The position numbers and the translations under genes are program-made. A DNA stretch of 64,000 bases. Origin: Dichetophora obliterata. Lineage: Eukaryota; Arthropoda; Insecta; Diptera; Sciomyzidae. Below are positions 21,701 through 33,100 of the stretch, piece after piece; position 1 is the stretch's first letter; each line of letters starts with the position of its first letter. Location: NCBI GenBank assembly GCA_963920525.1, contig OY986439.1:5846501-5910500 (forward strand), given 5' to 3'. The notes under the pieces were generated by a model. It saw nothing but the letters and a program-made list of their open reading frames with translations. It did not search any database and had not been told where the DNA came from.

Positions 21701-24700
21701 TGAAAAAATAATATTTTATTCTAAAAATGCAGTCTTATTTATGTATGTATTAAAAAAATTTTTGAGCATAAATCGTCCCTGTAGGATGTATGGTTTGGGA
21801 GTTATGACGAAAAAACAGATTTTGTCAAATTTATGTTCATGTTCATCTAAATTCTAGTAAGTTGTTTTTTCTTGTAACTTTTTAGAGTAAAACATTAAAA
21901 CTCTATAATTAACTACTACCCACTGAACCATATGCGAAGGTTTTGGGTAAAGTGATAATTTTGAGTACGTTTTCGGTTAGACATTTTTTGTGATTTTTTT
22001 TTTAATTGTATAATCCTTTTTAGAGAAAATAAAATTCGTGAACATTTTTTACATAATTAACAACATTTTTAGAGCCTAAAACCAAACATTCTGTTATAGT
22101 TTTATGTCATTTTAGCAGGAAACAATTGCTGAACCATGAATAAGTTCAGAAATAATAATAAATGTTATTTTTTTCACATTCTAATGAGGGACGGGCCTGG
22201 ATATATTACAACTAAATATATTCAAATAAAGCATATTATCTATATGCAATAACAAGACAATTTAAGACTGAAAAAGTTTCATTTGTGAGTGCCGAAAAAG
22301 TGGTTTTCTATGGTTCGTTTATTTACTCGTTTTTGAACAAAAAAGATTCGCTTTTGAGAGGCATTTTAGGCCGACGAGTCCAAAAGGATTCATTTATGAG
22401 TCCCGAAAATTAACTTTTTTACCCGAAAAGGTTCATAAATGAATTAAAAAAAGATAGATGTTTCTAAAACATATATATACACAAGGCTGCATTTTTAGAA
22501 AAAAATATTTTTTTTCTAGAATCTTAGTTTTTTATACGTCATTTTTGGTGATTGTCTAGTTTTTTTTTTTTAGCCATAACTCCTAAACCATACATCATAA
22601 AAGGACGGTTTATGCACCAAATGTTCACTGTGTAGTTGTAAGATATTAAAAAAATATTTTTAAAAGTCTCAATAAATTTAACTTAAACTTTAACTTGGAC
22701 TTTACTGGAAAAGTTAAGCAATTTCCGTTTTTTAGGTACATACTTAAAAACTGAATGGGTTTCTTATTTTCTGATAAGCGATAATTTAAACATTATAGAA
22801 AAAGTTACAAATAGAACATTTTCCAGTAACAAGATTTTTTTATCTAACACACGCAACAACAGTCCATATGTTTAACGTCAAAAGAGAGAATTTGCTTCTT
22901 TCTTTTAATTCAGTTTGAGTGTAGAAGCAATGTAAACAAAGTTTAATAATTATAATTGACTGTGTGAGTTGTTTGAAAAGTTGAAACAATTTATACATGC
23001 GTTCATTTGCTTAAAAGCTATTTAATTTAATAGCCAACCACAAAGAGCAAATGTATCTCAAACGCTTCAATTTGATCGACATATTCATTTGAATCCATAT
23101 GTTTTACACGCTTTACTTATGATGACTTCAATGTTTATTTTTTTCGAAATGTACATTTATCTTCCATTACTTTCATCACTCCCCAGATTGCAGGAGTTAC
23201 TTGTGAGCCACACATACATAATTGTATTTGTACTCAAAATAAAATGCATTTTCAGTTTAGCCATATAGAGTTGAAACCAAAGATTCCACAAGTTCAGCCA
23301 GCATATGTCCATAGAAACATGCATAGTTTTTCTTTATTAATAAAATAAAATCAACAAATTTATTTCAATACCAAAACAGTTAGAAATTCAAAAGCAAATT
23401 CATGATCATCTAGAAAAAATATGGTGACAGACTGTCTGGATGAACTAGACATAATGTCTGACCGGACTTAAGTGTTTACTAAAAGTATCTATGAAAGTAA
23501 CACTTGAGGAAACCTGATGCATTGAAATGCATAAAATAGTTCTAGCTATACACAAACATATGGCACACCATACAGACAGGAAATTCCAATATGTAATTGG
23601 ATACAATAGCAAATTGCTATAAGCTTAAAATTTGAAATTAGAATAAAAGGTCGTCGTTTCGAAAATAACAAACCGATTTTCACTCTAAGGTCTCTGTTGA
23701 CATGCTTGCAAGACTCTTATAATGTGTAAATTGATATCTGAAAATAGAAAGAGCACATTAGAAAAACAAAAATCCATACAACTCCTTAGATCTGGCATCA
23801 ACAGATCAGTGTAAAAGTCAAGCTACTTCATAGAATACCATGATACAAAGAACTACAGATAAAGTATTGCGCATGTCCGCCATCTTTGCTGTGACGTGCA
23901 AGGTGCTCATTGGTTTCAACGTAGTTACAATTTTTTCATAGGGTGTAAAGATTTTAAAATGCCTAAATTTTCTTATGAAAACTTGCTTTACTGAAATGAA
24001 ATAAATATTGTTAAATAAAGCACATGTTCAAGAAAAAGTAAATATATTTTTTAGTACTGGTTGTTATAAAAATTACATATTTTGTAGGGGTGTTTTTTTC
24101 CCTTTTTTACCGATTTACACAAAAAGCGGCTACGTTGCTTGATGTGCTTGACAGAATTTTGACTGTTTGTTCATTTTCATTTTGCTATCTTCGTCTCTTA
24201 TTGACATTTTCTTTTGAATGTATTCATAAAGTGTCACATTTCACGAGCACCGATGACGAGGTGCGCAGTAAATGTTGTTGGTTGGGCCGGGAATACTTTA
24301 TCTGTAGTTCTTTGTATCATGATAGAATACCATACATAGCATATGTTTGGTCGAGAAACTGGTGCCGCGATGTCTGACTCGCAGAACATTGCAGCGGTTT
24401 TCACTGTCATGCATGCATGCATGCCTTAAAATATTTATTTTACGATTGACCCTTGAGTGTCAGTGTTAGAGTTAGCAGCTAAATGGCTATCTTTAAACAT
24501 TTGAAGTATATTTTTGCACCTTAGTAGCTAAACAAATATTATGAGCAATATGAAAACTAACTGCAAACTTTGACTGTATAAAAACGTTTCTAAGCATTAT
24601 TTGACTACGGTTGTTCTATAAAACTTTTTAGTTTAATGTACTTCAAACATTATCATTTTCATTGCAGAATATAACCATCGTTTTCCCACCGTTAATTCAC

Positions 24701-25113
24701 CATTTATGGAAAGAATTCGTAAGCGTCGCGCCTTTGCAGATCCTGAACTCAATTATGTACTAGATGCGGCAACACTTAGTGCAGCTGTTAAGCAAATTCA
24801 TATGGAAGTTGTACCTGTCGATTTTAGCTACAGATGTTCTCCCACCAGTGCTCAAGAATCTAAGCCCACAATAGCAGTTCCAGAAAATGTCGCTTATCTC
24901 TCGCATACTGACTATTTGTTGAACTATTGCGATAGAACTGATGGGACAAATAAGTTTTCGGACATCCAGAGCAATGACATTATTTTCAAATTAACAACAA
25001 ACAGAGCGAAAAGTACTACATCTTTGTCTTCCAAGTCTGCTACGCATGAGTCACTCATTAAACGTCCTAAATTAAATTTCTCAATTGAATCTATTATTGG
25101 CAAAGTCCCGTAA
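6701..25113 (+). CDS. Dmrt11E: Dmrt11E / DMRT2-type DM-domain transcription factor (two coding exons)
   Basis: Exon 1 is 6701-7157 and exon 2 is 24668-25113. The donor (GAAG/GTAAAT) and acceptor (TTGCAG/AA) join in phase 1 to give 300 residues. The DM domain (about 33-91) has all eight zinc ligands: C39, C42, H45, H54, C58, C63, C65 and C68. The [13 protein letters not shown] core and the following [15 protein letters not shown] recognition helix resemble vertebrate DMRT2 and insect Dmrt11E rather than doublesex, Dmrt93B or Dmrt99B. The exon 2 segment [14 protein letters not shown] is a conserved post-DM motif. DM proteins bind DNA in the minor groove. DMRT2-class proteins act in mesoderm/muscle development in vertebrates; the insect role is less clear. 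The start was chosen at MSQSN because the ATG at 6518 adds an atypical extension. A polyadenylation signal AATAAA lies at 25170. The class assignment rests on memory of family sequences. Confidence 0.9.
8328..8577. mobile_element. MITE, 250 bp, about 55 bp terminal inverted repeats
   Basis: The ends GGGTATTCACAAGGTGTGCT and its reverse complement are perfect, and pairing continues for about 55 bp through CATGTCATA and TTGTCCTA blocks. The interior is non-coding. I see no clear target-site duplication, so the superfamily is open. Confidence 0.8.
9745..10000. repeat. low-complexity TTG/GTT-rich tract
   Basis: A run of about 250 bp is dominated by imperfect GTT/TTG/GAT triplets (for example TTGTTGTT blocks at 9770, 9838 and 9920). 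It is simple-sequence DNA with no gene. Confidence 0.7.
10048..10790. mobile_element. non-autonomous inverted-repeat element, 743 bp
   Basis: It starts ATGTGATTTCGGAGGGTAT and ends with the reverse complement. The inverted arms extend about 150-190 bp (for example the TATTTTATGCCAGGGCC block at 10110 against GGCCCTGGCATAAAATA at 10694). The central 400 bp includes two short unsupported frames. Flanks are A-rich, so no duplication can be assigned. Confidence 0.75.
12628..12863. mobile_element. MITE, 236 bp, long TIRs
   Basis: The ends are GGCCAGTTTTTCAGAACGAG and a near-perfect reverse complement (CTGAAAACTGGCC). Pairing extends to about 90 bp per side, with repeated GTTTAAAC and TTAACTCAC blocks. 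It is non-coding. ATTA occurs next to both ends but with one extra base on the left. Confidence 0.75.
12916..15214 (+). repeat. left arm of a large inverted repeat in the Dmrt11E intron
   Basis: This roughly 2.3 kb block is repeated in reverse orientation at 16990-19135. Paired landmarks include the outer AATAAAACTCATTTTCTTG (12921) against CAGAAAATGAGTTTTATT (19099), the C-rich CACCTCCCGCCCCCC (13920) against GGGGGGCGGGAGGTG (18138), and the inner ACTCTCGAGTAACACCGGGT (15178) against ACCCGGTGTTACTCGAGAGT (17010). Identity looks near 90 percent by eye, with indels. Frames at 13946-14254 and 17818-18048 are the same sequence read in the two arms and carry many amino-acid changes, so I do not call a gene. 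Confidence 0.85.
15592..16990. other. spacer of the large inverted repeat, with ACTAGCTGAAACCCGG-type repeat
   Basis: Bases 15594-15610 (ACTAGCTGAAACCCGG) open a dispersed repeat whose relatives start near 25590 and, in reverse, at 15212 and 16999. Around 16280-16360 it runs CTCGAGTTATGAGTGCACAC, then CGCTTTTTTCGATTTTAGG. This last part recurs in reverse at about 19375-19408. A tRNA-like segment lies inside at 15651-15735. No protein gene is supported. Confidence 0.45.
15651..15735 (+). mobile_element. tRNA-derived SINE head (degraded)
   Basis: An A-box-like stretch TAGCTTACTAAGTAGAG (about 15658) is followed by a B-box GGTTCAATTCT (about 15712), with about 45 bases between, as in tRNA genes. 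The sequence does not fold into a normal tRNA acceptor stem by eye and is followed by unrelated DNA. This suggests a pol III SINE promoter rather than a tRNA gene. A related reverse copy lies near 56575-56650. Confidence 0.5.
16990..19135 (-). repeat. right arm of the large inverted repeat
   Basis: It is the reverse-complement partner of 12916-15214. It is slightly shorter, with several small deletions. The spacer between arms is about 1.78 kb. The whole structure lies inside the Dmrt11E intron and would be transcribed with the pre-mRNA. Confidence 0.85.
20453..21835 (+). repeat. higher-order tandem repeat, 3 units of about 503 bp, each of 3 related submonomers
   Basis: The block beginning AATCGTCCTTGTCTGATATG recurs at 20453, 20957 and 21459 (periods 504 and 502). 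Inside each unit the AAATCGTCCTT...TATGATGTA...GAGTTATG cassette recurs two more times (about 20626 and 20767; 21123 and 21277; 21624 and 21769). The period of about 150-180 bp is therefore the ancestral monomer, later amplified as trimers. The third unit is truncated. A reverse fragment of the same family lies at 22461-22630. Confidence 0.85.
22461..22630 (-). repeat. inverted fragment of the 503 bp tandem family
   Basis: Reading the minus strand gives the AAACCGTCCTTTTATGATG ... GGAGTTATGGCTAAAAA ... ACGTATAAAAAACTAAGATTC order of the unit at 20626-20720. It is separated from the array by about 600 bp of AT-rich DNA with no gene. Confidence 0.7.
23839..24321. mobile_element. MITE with 9-bp target duplication (MULE-like?)
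   Basis: TIRs of 30 bp begin CATGATACAAAGAACTAC and are perfect inverted copies. Weaker pairing (GTGCTC, GCGCACCTCGTC) continues inward. The 9-mer ATAGAATAC flanks both ends (23830-23838 and 24322-24330). A 9-bp duplication fits Mutator-like elements; 8 bp (hAT) is possible if one base belongs to the TIR. It lies 346 bp upstream of Dmrt11E exon 2. Confidence 0.85.
24668..25113 (+). CDS. Dmrt11E: Dmrt11E terminal coding exon
   Basis: This exon completes the DM-domain gene. The acceptor is at 24666-24667 and the phase-1 junction restores a glutamate codon, followed by the conserved basic motif [14 protein letters not shown] and an ordinary low-complexity C terminus ending at the TAA at 25111-25113. 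The exon is Ser/Thr-rich with no recognisable second domain. It lies 17.5 kb downstream of exon 1 and about 350 bp after a MITE. Confidence 0.85.
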
Positions 25114-26454
25114 CGCTGGAATTTGCAATAACTGTAGAATTAGTTTTTAAGCACCATTTATATATATAAAATAAAAGCTCAAATCATTCTTAACAATGTC
25201 TTTTCAGTTTTATTACAATTGAATTTTTCAAATATAATTGTATGTGGTTTTCGAAGGATCTTGATTTCAAATTATGTATATAGCAAAGTCCTGCGTCCAG
25301 GACCGTAGGTAGCCAAATTCTGGCCCGGGAGATTACAATGTAAGGGCCCCCCTGAAAATGTTTTCAACACATCGGCACGTTATCAATGGCCACATTCCAG
25401 CCGAAAAAGTGCTCAGGTAGCGAAGTAGCATAAAGTGATACTTTCTGCTGAATGGGTTTTTTTGCGAAACGTCAAACGGCAAACAGCTGTTCGCCATTCG
25501 CTGTTTTTTTAACATCTAAAATTTGTTTATACAATTGTGCATTCGTTTCACACAAGAAATCATTAATTAACAGCTTTATTGAAGAACTAGCAAATACCCG
25601 CTGCTTAGCCTGCGATAAAAATATTAAATAACATGCACAAATTTTAAATCTTAAAATTAAAGTATTTAGTTGTATTAAAACAAATTCAAAATATAAAAAT
25701 TATTGTGTTCGTTTTGTTTAATTATGAAAAAATGGTATATATATTAAGAAATTACTTTATTTAATTTGAATAACTTATTTTAACGGTAATTGTTATGATG
25801 ACATAAATTTACCTGGCTTTCTTTTTTTTTACTTTTGAAAAAGTCCTGCATAACAGCGTTATAAATAAAAATTGGGTAAAAAAATTTTTAAAATTTATAA
25901 CCAAAAATTTAATTTTTTACATATATTCTGAAAATAATTATATTCTTCTTAAATTGTTGAAATTAAATTGAATCGGCCTTCTTCAGTTATTAATTGTTGT
26001 TATTGGGCTTCGTTCGGCCAAACAACAATTCTTCTGAAATTAAAAAAAACCGATATAATGACATCAAACTTTTGGCGATATCTCTATACTATAGACTTTC
26101 TCAATGCATGACAATGCATTTTTGTATGGAATCAAGTCGTTGATTAATAAAATTAACGGCAATTTTCTTTTCTTTTCGGAAATATTTTGTACGGATATTA
26201 GGTATGTTTTAAAAAAACCTGTTATTATAAAACTATAGATTTTCTCAGTATAACTCATAAGCCTCAGAATGAGAATAAAACGTTTGAAATTTCATTTTTG
26301 GCTTAGCAAGCAAACATTTCCGCAATGTACATATCGATTTTCATGCAATTTTTTTTTTTTTGTTTGAAAGTTCAATTAAGTAAATTGGGAAAATGAGAAA
26401 AGGTTTACCGTTTCCTCACCAATGCAATGTTTTATATTGTTTCAAAAAACCTCT
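25114..26454. other. intergenic, AT-rich, with ACTAGC-type repeat fragment
   Basis: After the Dmrt11E polyadenylation signal the DNA holds no supported gene. A GC-richer island lies at 25290-25500. From 25587 the start ACTAGCAAATACCCGCTGCTTAGCC resembles the dispersed repeat at 15594 in its first bases. The rest, to the LINE tail at 26455, is AT-rich. Confidence 0.35.
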
Positions 26455-27525
26455 AAAATATTTATTATTTATTATTTATTCATTCATTCATCAACAGATT
26501 AAAGTATCCTTACTGACTACTAGACTTAAAGTATTAACAGTTAACAATAAAATAATAAAAATAGTTAGTTATTCAAAATATTGCTTATAGTATGCAAATA
26601 AGAACATAAGTGATTTTTGAAAGCATCTCTGCTTAAACCTGGATAGAAATCAACATGTATGCAGACTGAATTCGACAGTTTTAAACAACGTGTTATTGGT
26701 TCATTACAAGTGTAGTTTACTCTGCGATATGGTATATGAAATAAATTCCGTGCTCTAAGATCTCGTGAGGGAATGCGAAAACTAATCTGAAGAAGCAATT
26801 CAGGACAATTAATGCTACTACATATAATATCCCTTACAAACATGACGGCAAAATATTTACGACGCATCTTCAAAGTGAGAATACCGAGAAGTAGACATCT
26901 TACTTTATAAGCCGGCATTTCTATATTCCAATTTAATCGTCCGATTGCCAATCTCGTGAATCGTCTTTGAACTCGTTCAATTCTATCAGAGTGCACTGCG
27001 TAAAAAGGATCCCATATAATGCAGCAGTATTCTAATACTGATTTCACAAAAGCATTATATAATGAAATTAAAGAAAAAGGATCGTTAAATTCCTTTGAGT
27101 TTCTAGCAATGAAACCCACCATGGAATTGGCTTTAGAGATCATATAATCAATGTGCCTAGATAAACTAAGCTTATGATCAAGAATTACTCCTAGATCTTT
27201 CATTTCCGTTATTCGTGATAAAGTTATATCGCCAAGCTTAAACGGGTAAAATAACGGATTAGAGTTTCTGTGAAAAGTCAAACATTGACATTTTGCAATA
27301 TTGAGCGGTAATAAGTTATCTCGACACCAAGTAGATAGTCTCTTTACATCTGACTCAAGATCCGCGCATTCGGATGTCAAGTTCAAACGAGCAAAAATTT
27401 TTATGTCGTCAGCGTACATCAAACACTGAGAAAATTTAAGAATTTTAGGTATTTCATTAACAAATAATAAAAACAGAAGAGGTCCTAAATGACTGCCTTG
27501 AGGAACGCCTGAAGTAACTTATACT
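26455..27525 (-). mobile_element. 5'-truncated LINE, reverse transcriptase C-terminal part
   Basis: The minus-strand frame reads SGVPQGSHLGPLLF (RT block B), then MYADDIKIF (catalytic block C), then thumb/C-terminal sequence containing VLEYCCIIWDP and RIERVQRRFTR. It stops at 26565. The frame upstream of the ATG-like methionine at 27422 continues open to about 27520 and then dissolves into AT-rich DNA, as in a 5'-truncated insertion. A TAAATAATAAATAATAAAT tail at 26460-26485 marks the 3' end. The protein belongs to the jockey/CR1-like non-LTR group. The surviving 285-residue frame has no stops. Confidence 0.88.
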
Positions 27526-28052
27526 AAACAATAGTTGCTTATGTTGTACATATTTTTTTTTTAATTTTAATTTTTTTTTTAATTTTCATTTTCCTTATTC
27601 TTTCATATAACATAATTTACCTGCACAAACAGTTTCTATCATTAAAAATCATGGGCAACCTACCCCCTGCCCACCCCTATGATTTTTTGATGAAAACTAA
27701 TTTGCTTAAAATGTTGTTATATTTTTTGCAATGTGTTACAGCTCAAAATCTAATTCATGTGAAAAACATATTTAAATATAGCTTAAAAAATAATTATGTG
27801 AAAAATATTTCAAATATTTCAAACTACTCCAAAGTTATATACATAAATCTATGTTTTAATCTATTTCCTTATCTATATATTCATAGTTAACGTTATAGTA
27901 GCATTTGTCCTGACCCAATTCAATAAATTTTTTATGATCGTTTTGTGAATTTGTAAAAGTTTAAGTTAACCATCGAACAAAACACATGCTAGACGTTTCC
28001 GTTTGAAACATCAATGCATGACGATCAGAATTTTCTGATATATACTTATTAA
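27526..28052. other. AT-rich intergenic DNA
   Basis: I see no gene, repeat border or RNA here apart from T-runs near 27551-27590. Confidence 0.4.
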
Positions 28053-29275
28053 TGTATAGTATTGCCCGGCAGACGTTGCCCTGCCGCAGGCCACCTTACT
28101 GCTATATGCGAATTTTCATGCTATTCGAAAAAAAAATTTATATATTCGCCATATTTAGTACAGTTACCGAAAGTAGCCGTATGAACTAAATTAACAAATT
28201 TTTGTCTAATACAACCAAAACCGTTCGAAGTATAACATTTTTGATTAATTCTGGGCGGTAATGGGGGAGTGGCAAAATTTGTTCACTTAAACCATCTCAT
28301 ACTCGAAACAATAGAATACCGGAATTTCAGCTCAATTGAGCTTAAACCTAGTGCGCTTGGCTTTACTCCAGGTTTATTCCCCGAAAAGTGGATTTAACTA
28401 AAGTGGGTCATGCCCATTTTTAGTAAAGTTAGCAAAAGTAACCATACAACGTAGATTACCAAATTCTAGTCTCTCATACGACCAAAATCGTCTGAACTAT
28501 AGCATTTTTTGCAAAAAGTGGGCATGGAAAGTAGACGTGGCAAATCTAACATAGCATATTACGATAAAGTTGGAATAACAAATCGTTTGATACCTATATC
28601 GTGTCAATCTGTTCAGTGGTTCTTGTGTGATTGTCAAACATCCGTGCAGTGTCACAACGCTTTTATATATTCGTATAGATAGACTAACACAATCTCAAGT
28701 GGGGAAAAGCTGGCTGGCAAGGCTGCAAAATATAATTAATGCTTATAACTAAATTCTGGCAACTCCCCTCAAAACATTAACAAAGAAAATTAATTAACAC
28801 TGTATGAAAGCAGGAATCTCCCTGAAAGTAAAGCTGGATTCACTGATCACCTTCAGAATGTTTTGAAAGTTTTTTCATTTGAAGTTTTCGCTCAGAGAGA
28901 AAAATCTCTGCACGCTCTCAACTTTATTAACATTATTTTAAATCCCACAAAAACATGCTGAAGGTTATCAGTGAATTCAGCTTAACTACACAACATGGCT
29001 GTCGTGTTATATTAAGAGAAGCTCTCCCGACAAAGAGAGAAAAGCTTTGTTTGCTGTTATATTGTGCTGCTGGTTGAATGTAGGCATCAAATAAAATGCG
29101 TGATTTTGCAATAAGAAAAGAATACATTTTTCGAAAACCTTGGTAAGCTATAACAATCTATATTATCATAGGAATCGAATAAAAAAATAATTAGCAAAAT
29201 CGGTTCAGCGGTTACCGAGCTTATTCTGGATCAATTTCGTGAGTCTCCTTTTATATAATAGTATAGATATAGATT
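28053..29275 (+). repeat. non-coding dispersed repeat with TATAGTAT...TATATAATAGTATAGAT ends
   Basis: It begins TATAGTATTGCCCGGCAGACGT and ends in CAGCGGTTACCGAGCTTAT, then CTTTTATATAATAGTATAGA. The 3' layout parallels the element end at 19425-19440 (CCTTTTATATATATAGATT). The interior contains GTGGGCATGG-type boxes and no coding sequence. A small foldback (28830-28984) is nested in it. The class is unknown. Confidence 0.5.
28830..28984. mobile_element. short foldback MITE, 155 bp
   Basis: TAAAGCTGGATTCACTGAT...CCTTCAG at the left is mirrored by CTGAAGG...ATCAGTGAATTCAGCTTAA at the right, with three mismatches in about 35 bp. The loop is non-coding. Confidence 0.7.
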
Positions 29276-29517
29276 AAATTTTCTGTGTACAAGCGTGTGT
29301 CAACCGGTGTAGTGTGCCTATCATATTCACAAAATTAGTACCAATAATCGTAGTAAATAGCATTGTTTAGGTTACATTTTGTTTATGTTCATTCTAGATT
29401 CAAGTATGCCTTTTCCCCCATAGAACAAATCCTTTAAGCAAATAAATAAAACAATGAGTTGTATAACCCCAAAAAATCGATTTCTATAGTGCCCATCAGA
29501 GAACTGCACAAGCCTTT

Positions 29518-29635
29518 CATTCCTTTATTCATTCATTATTCATTCATTCATTTATTTATGTATATATTTATTAATTTATTTATGTATTTATTTATTAATT
29601 TATTTATGTATTTATTTATTTATTAATTCATTTCT

Positions 29636-29702
<67 letters not shown>

Positions 29703-29735
29703 GTTATTTATTTATTTATTTATTTATTAACGTCT
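29518..29735. repeat. (TTTA)n microsatellite
   Basis: More than 200 bp of ATTT/TTTA tetranucleotide runs, with ATTC and TATG interruptions in the left part and a purer run at about 29640-29700. Confidence 0.95.
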
Positions 29736-30172
29736 CCTCAATAAAAGTCTACATCCTTTCTTATATAGAATTAAAATTTACAATTTTGTGAAGTTATATA
29801 AAATTTTTTGCATGTCGCACAGCTTTCGAACTGTCAAATATCGTAACGTGGCATAGAAATCTATTTTCTACAAACCTCTAGGTTGGGTCTCGCCGCGTTA
29901 CGATTTCAGTAACTATTTTTACACATTTATCATTAAACACTCTTTAACTTGACAGTTGGCAACGTCGCACTGCGTTACCTTACGCTTGGGTAATCAAGCC
30001 TTAACGTAAGGTGAATAAGTTATGATCAAAAATGTGAAAATCTACCTTATATTAATGTATCATCTTCGCAGCTACTACATTTAGTAATAATACTTTTATG
30101 TGTATGCATCTCTGTTGCTCAAAGGTTTTTGTTTCCAAACATGATACAATTCCAATCAAAAGTAAATAAGCG
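29736..30172. promoter_or_regulatory. Grip128 upstream region
   Basis: No gene is seen. Two GTTACG/CGTAAC-type boxes (around 29842, 29895 and 29975-30010, including the palindrome TTACG...CGTAA) lie within 350 bp of the start codon. The region is the only space available for the GCP5 promoter. The assignment is positional. Confidence 0.3.
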
Positions 30173-33100
30173 ATGTCGGCACAAGAAATACGCAATGAAT
30201 TAATACGCGAAAACTTGCCTAAACTAATTAAAAACTTGACTGGTTTTGAGGTAAGTGTAGAAATCAATTGCAATTGTATTTCTTCTAAATGTAAATTGCG
30301 ACTAAATGTAAATCCTTGGTCTCTAGGACGATGATGAAAACATACGTCAGTGCGAGCTCTTCGCTTGGTCCATTGTGCGGAATCATCGAAATTTGAGCAC
30401 AAACAGTCATGAAGTAAAACGGAAGATCGAAGGTATACAGGAAAAATTTACGGTAGACAACTGCAAGCAGTATGCTGACCATCTGGGGCTGCTTTGCGAT
30501 GAGATCATCAGACATCCCTTATGTTTGGAGCACTACGAAGTAGATGTTCATTGGTCACTCCTCGACTTTCTGTTAACACTCGCCTACAACCCTACAGGAG
30601 CCCTTAAACGAAACAAATACAATATTGACCTTAATCGCCAAAAAGTAGCTGAAGAAACACACGAAAGTGAGACAAATTTTTGGAAGAATGCGCTTAAGGA
30701 GGACTTTATACCATTAGAACCATATGAATGCTCTAATTCGGATTTGAGTGTAACATTATTTAAAAATTTTAAAATAATTTTATCTTTCATCATGGAACTG
30801 TTTTGCAGGACTGGTCTGAGGACAGCAGCTATTCTGATCTTGCAGCTTTATCCAGCGAACCCAAGTGTCACGAAGCAGTAAAATGTCCTTCAAAGCTCTC
30901 AGCAAATGCAACAACATTGCAAAACATTCAACCACCCACAAAACAAAAACATTACATTGAGTTCGATAATAACAGATCACAAGATTACTTATTTGAGCAT
31001 GTTCAAAATACGTGGTGGCTAAGATGTGCAAAACACCTACAAGCCCCCATCCAATGCGAGCGATATGAAGCAAACTTTGCAAGTGTTTACAGTGAGTTCT
31101 TAAGTGAAACATCCAACAACTTGATACGTTTTAAAGAACCTTCAACAGTCTACGAATTATGTCTAATACGCGAGTTGTTATGGATGTTTCATTCGCCACA
31201 AAATTGTAAATTTTTCAATATCAATTCCAATCGGGAAATCAAAGTTCGCGCCAACGTTTCAATACCAAGTGTTACAGTGGTGCGTTATGTTATGAAAATC
31301 ATACCGAATATGATTGATATCCGATAGTTATTCGCTTTTTTTTTCTATTCACAGAATGGTCTTTCCAACTTCTTGGGTCAACATTTTCTACCTTATATCC
31401 GCATGATGAATAGCTTACGTTCTTTTTTGGATTGCATTTACGCCGATTGTAATCCTCCAAAAACACTTGAGTGCTATGCTGCCAACTTACGTTCCTTGTT
31501 GACACCGATTTGGGAGGTGTTTCTGGACTATGAATCACGTTTACTTGCGGAAAAAGATTTTGAAATATGCACCATAATGCATATGCAAGCCGAGTTCAAA
31601 AACGCACTAAGAATTTTGGAATCGATTTACGAAGTACATTCGCAAGCAGTGCTTGTTCCCAATCAGTATCCAGGTGATGGAAAATATTTCTAAATATGAG
31701 ATATCTTATTTCGTAGGTTATTTTCTTTATTTATTTCAGCTCATATTGCAAGTTCGTATCTGCTAGCAAGTCTTATGCACAGCAATGAAATCGCCAGCTG
31801 CGCAACAGAAGCCAACTTAGCTGTTTCGCTTCTTCTTACATCAATAAAAATTTTTTGTATCATTATTGACACCTGGTGGACTGAAGGGCGATTGGATGAT
31901 TGGCAGCAGGAGTTTCTAGTCGAAAGGTTAAAATATGAAAACAACTTGAATTTCTTTATAATTGCTTTTAACTTGCTTAACTTGGCAGATCAACACTTCA
32001 CTCAGATCAAACCGTTAGTGTGCGCCCATTTGAAAAGAATAAAGAGAAATCTTTTTTTGTTCCAACTAATATTTCAAAGATGATAACAGAAAATACCTGC
32101 TTCCGACTGCTGTTGGAACACTCGTTGGAAGCTGGTTGCACATTGAACCTTTTGTATGAAATAAATCGCATGGGTGACTTGAAAAATGCATGCGAAGCTA
32201 TCGAGGGAAAACTTTATAATGTATTTATTGATGATGTCATGAAATACATCAAGAAGTTGCAAACTCAAGTCACAACGCAGACGATACCAAACGAGTCTGA
32301 AAGTAGTGACACAGAACCAGAAATCGAGGCAGAAAACAAAAACGAAGTTATTTTAAACAGTCTTACCACAACAGATGAATTTCTTCTCATGGCTTTTGCC
32401 TCGAATACCAACACTAAAAATACAGATCAAATCGCAAACTCGCGAAGAGAAAAAAACGAATTAAATGCTTTTGATATTTGGCAACAACTGCAGAGTACCA
32501 AGGACACTATACTGCCGCTCGAAGAAGTCGTTCACACTTCTTTAACACGTATTCTCAAAACACGTATTGCTTTTGCAAATAATTTCGTTATGAAACTTTA
32601 TCGCGAAGAGTTTGTTATTTTAAAGCATCTCGGAAATATACGCAAAGTACTACTTCTAGAAGCTAGCGATTTGATGTATCAATTTTATTCCAAGCTTTTT
32701 AAAAGCGTAAGTTACCATTTTGGAAAATGCTATACAGTAGAGTGGAGCGTTTTTTAACAATACTTAAAAATCACTGCGAGCAACGATAAGGGTGTTACAA
32801 ATAATAGTCGATACACATTGACTGCGACTAGCGACGAAAGCCAATTGTCAAAAAATAGAAAGCATGTTTTCTTATGAAGATGTATTTTTTGAAGACAGCA
32901 CGACAAAGAGAGAACACGACCACAATTGTTGCTGCCGCAGACTTCAATCTATTTCTAATTTGATAGACGACAGGAGCGAACATAGCAGTGTTTGTTTATG
33001 TTTTGTATGGGGCATGTCACACTTAACGGACACGGACAAATTTGTTGTTGTTTTCACGGGTAAAAGAAGCACTCTCAATTTCCAGTTTTTTTTTACCAGC

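Noticed and set aside
20453..21835. Spaced repeats that might suggest a CRISPR array
   Set aside because: Units are about 500 bp with repeated spacers in an intron-bearing eukaryotic genome; no CRISPR features.
21101..21857. ORFs on both strands around the 503 bp repeats
   Set aside because: They follow the tandem repeat and are not conserved in frame between units.
30052..31538. Minus-strand ORFs within Grip128
   Set aside because: They are shadows of the well-supported plus-strand exons.
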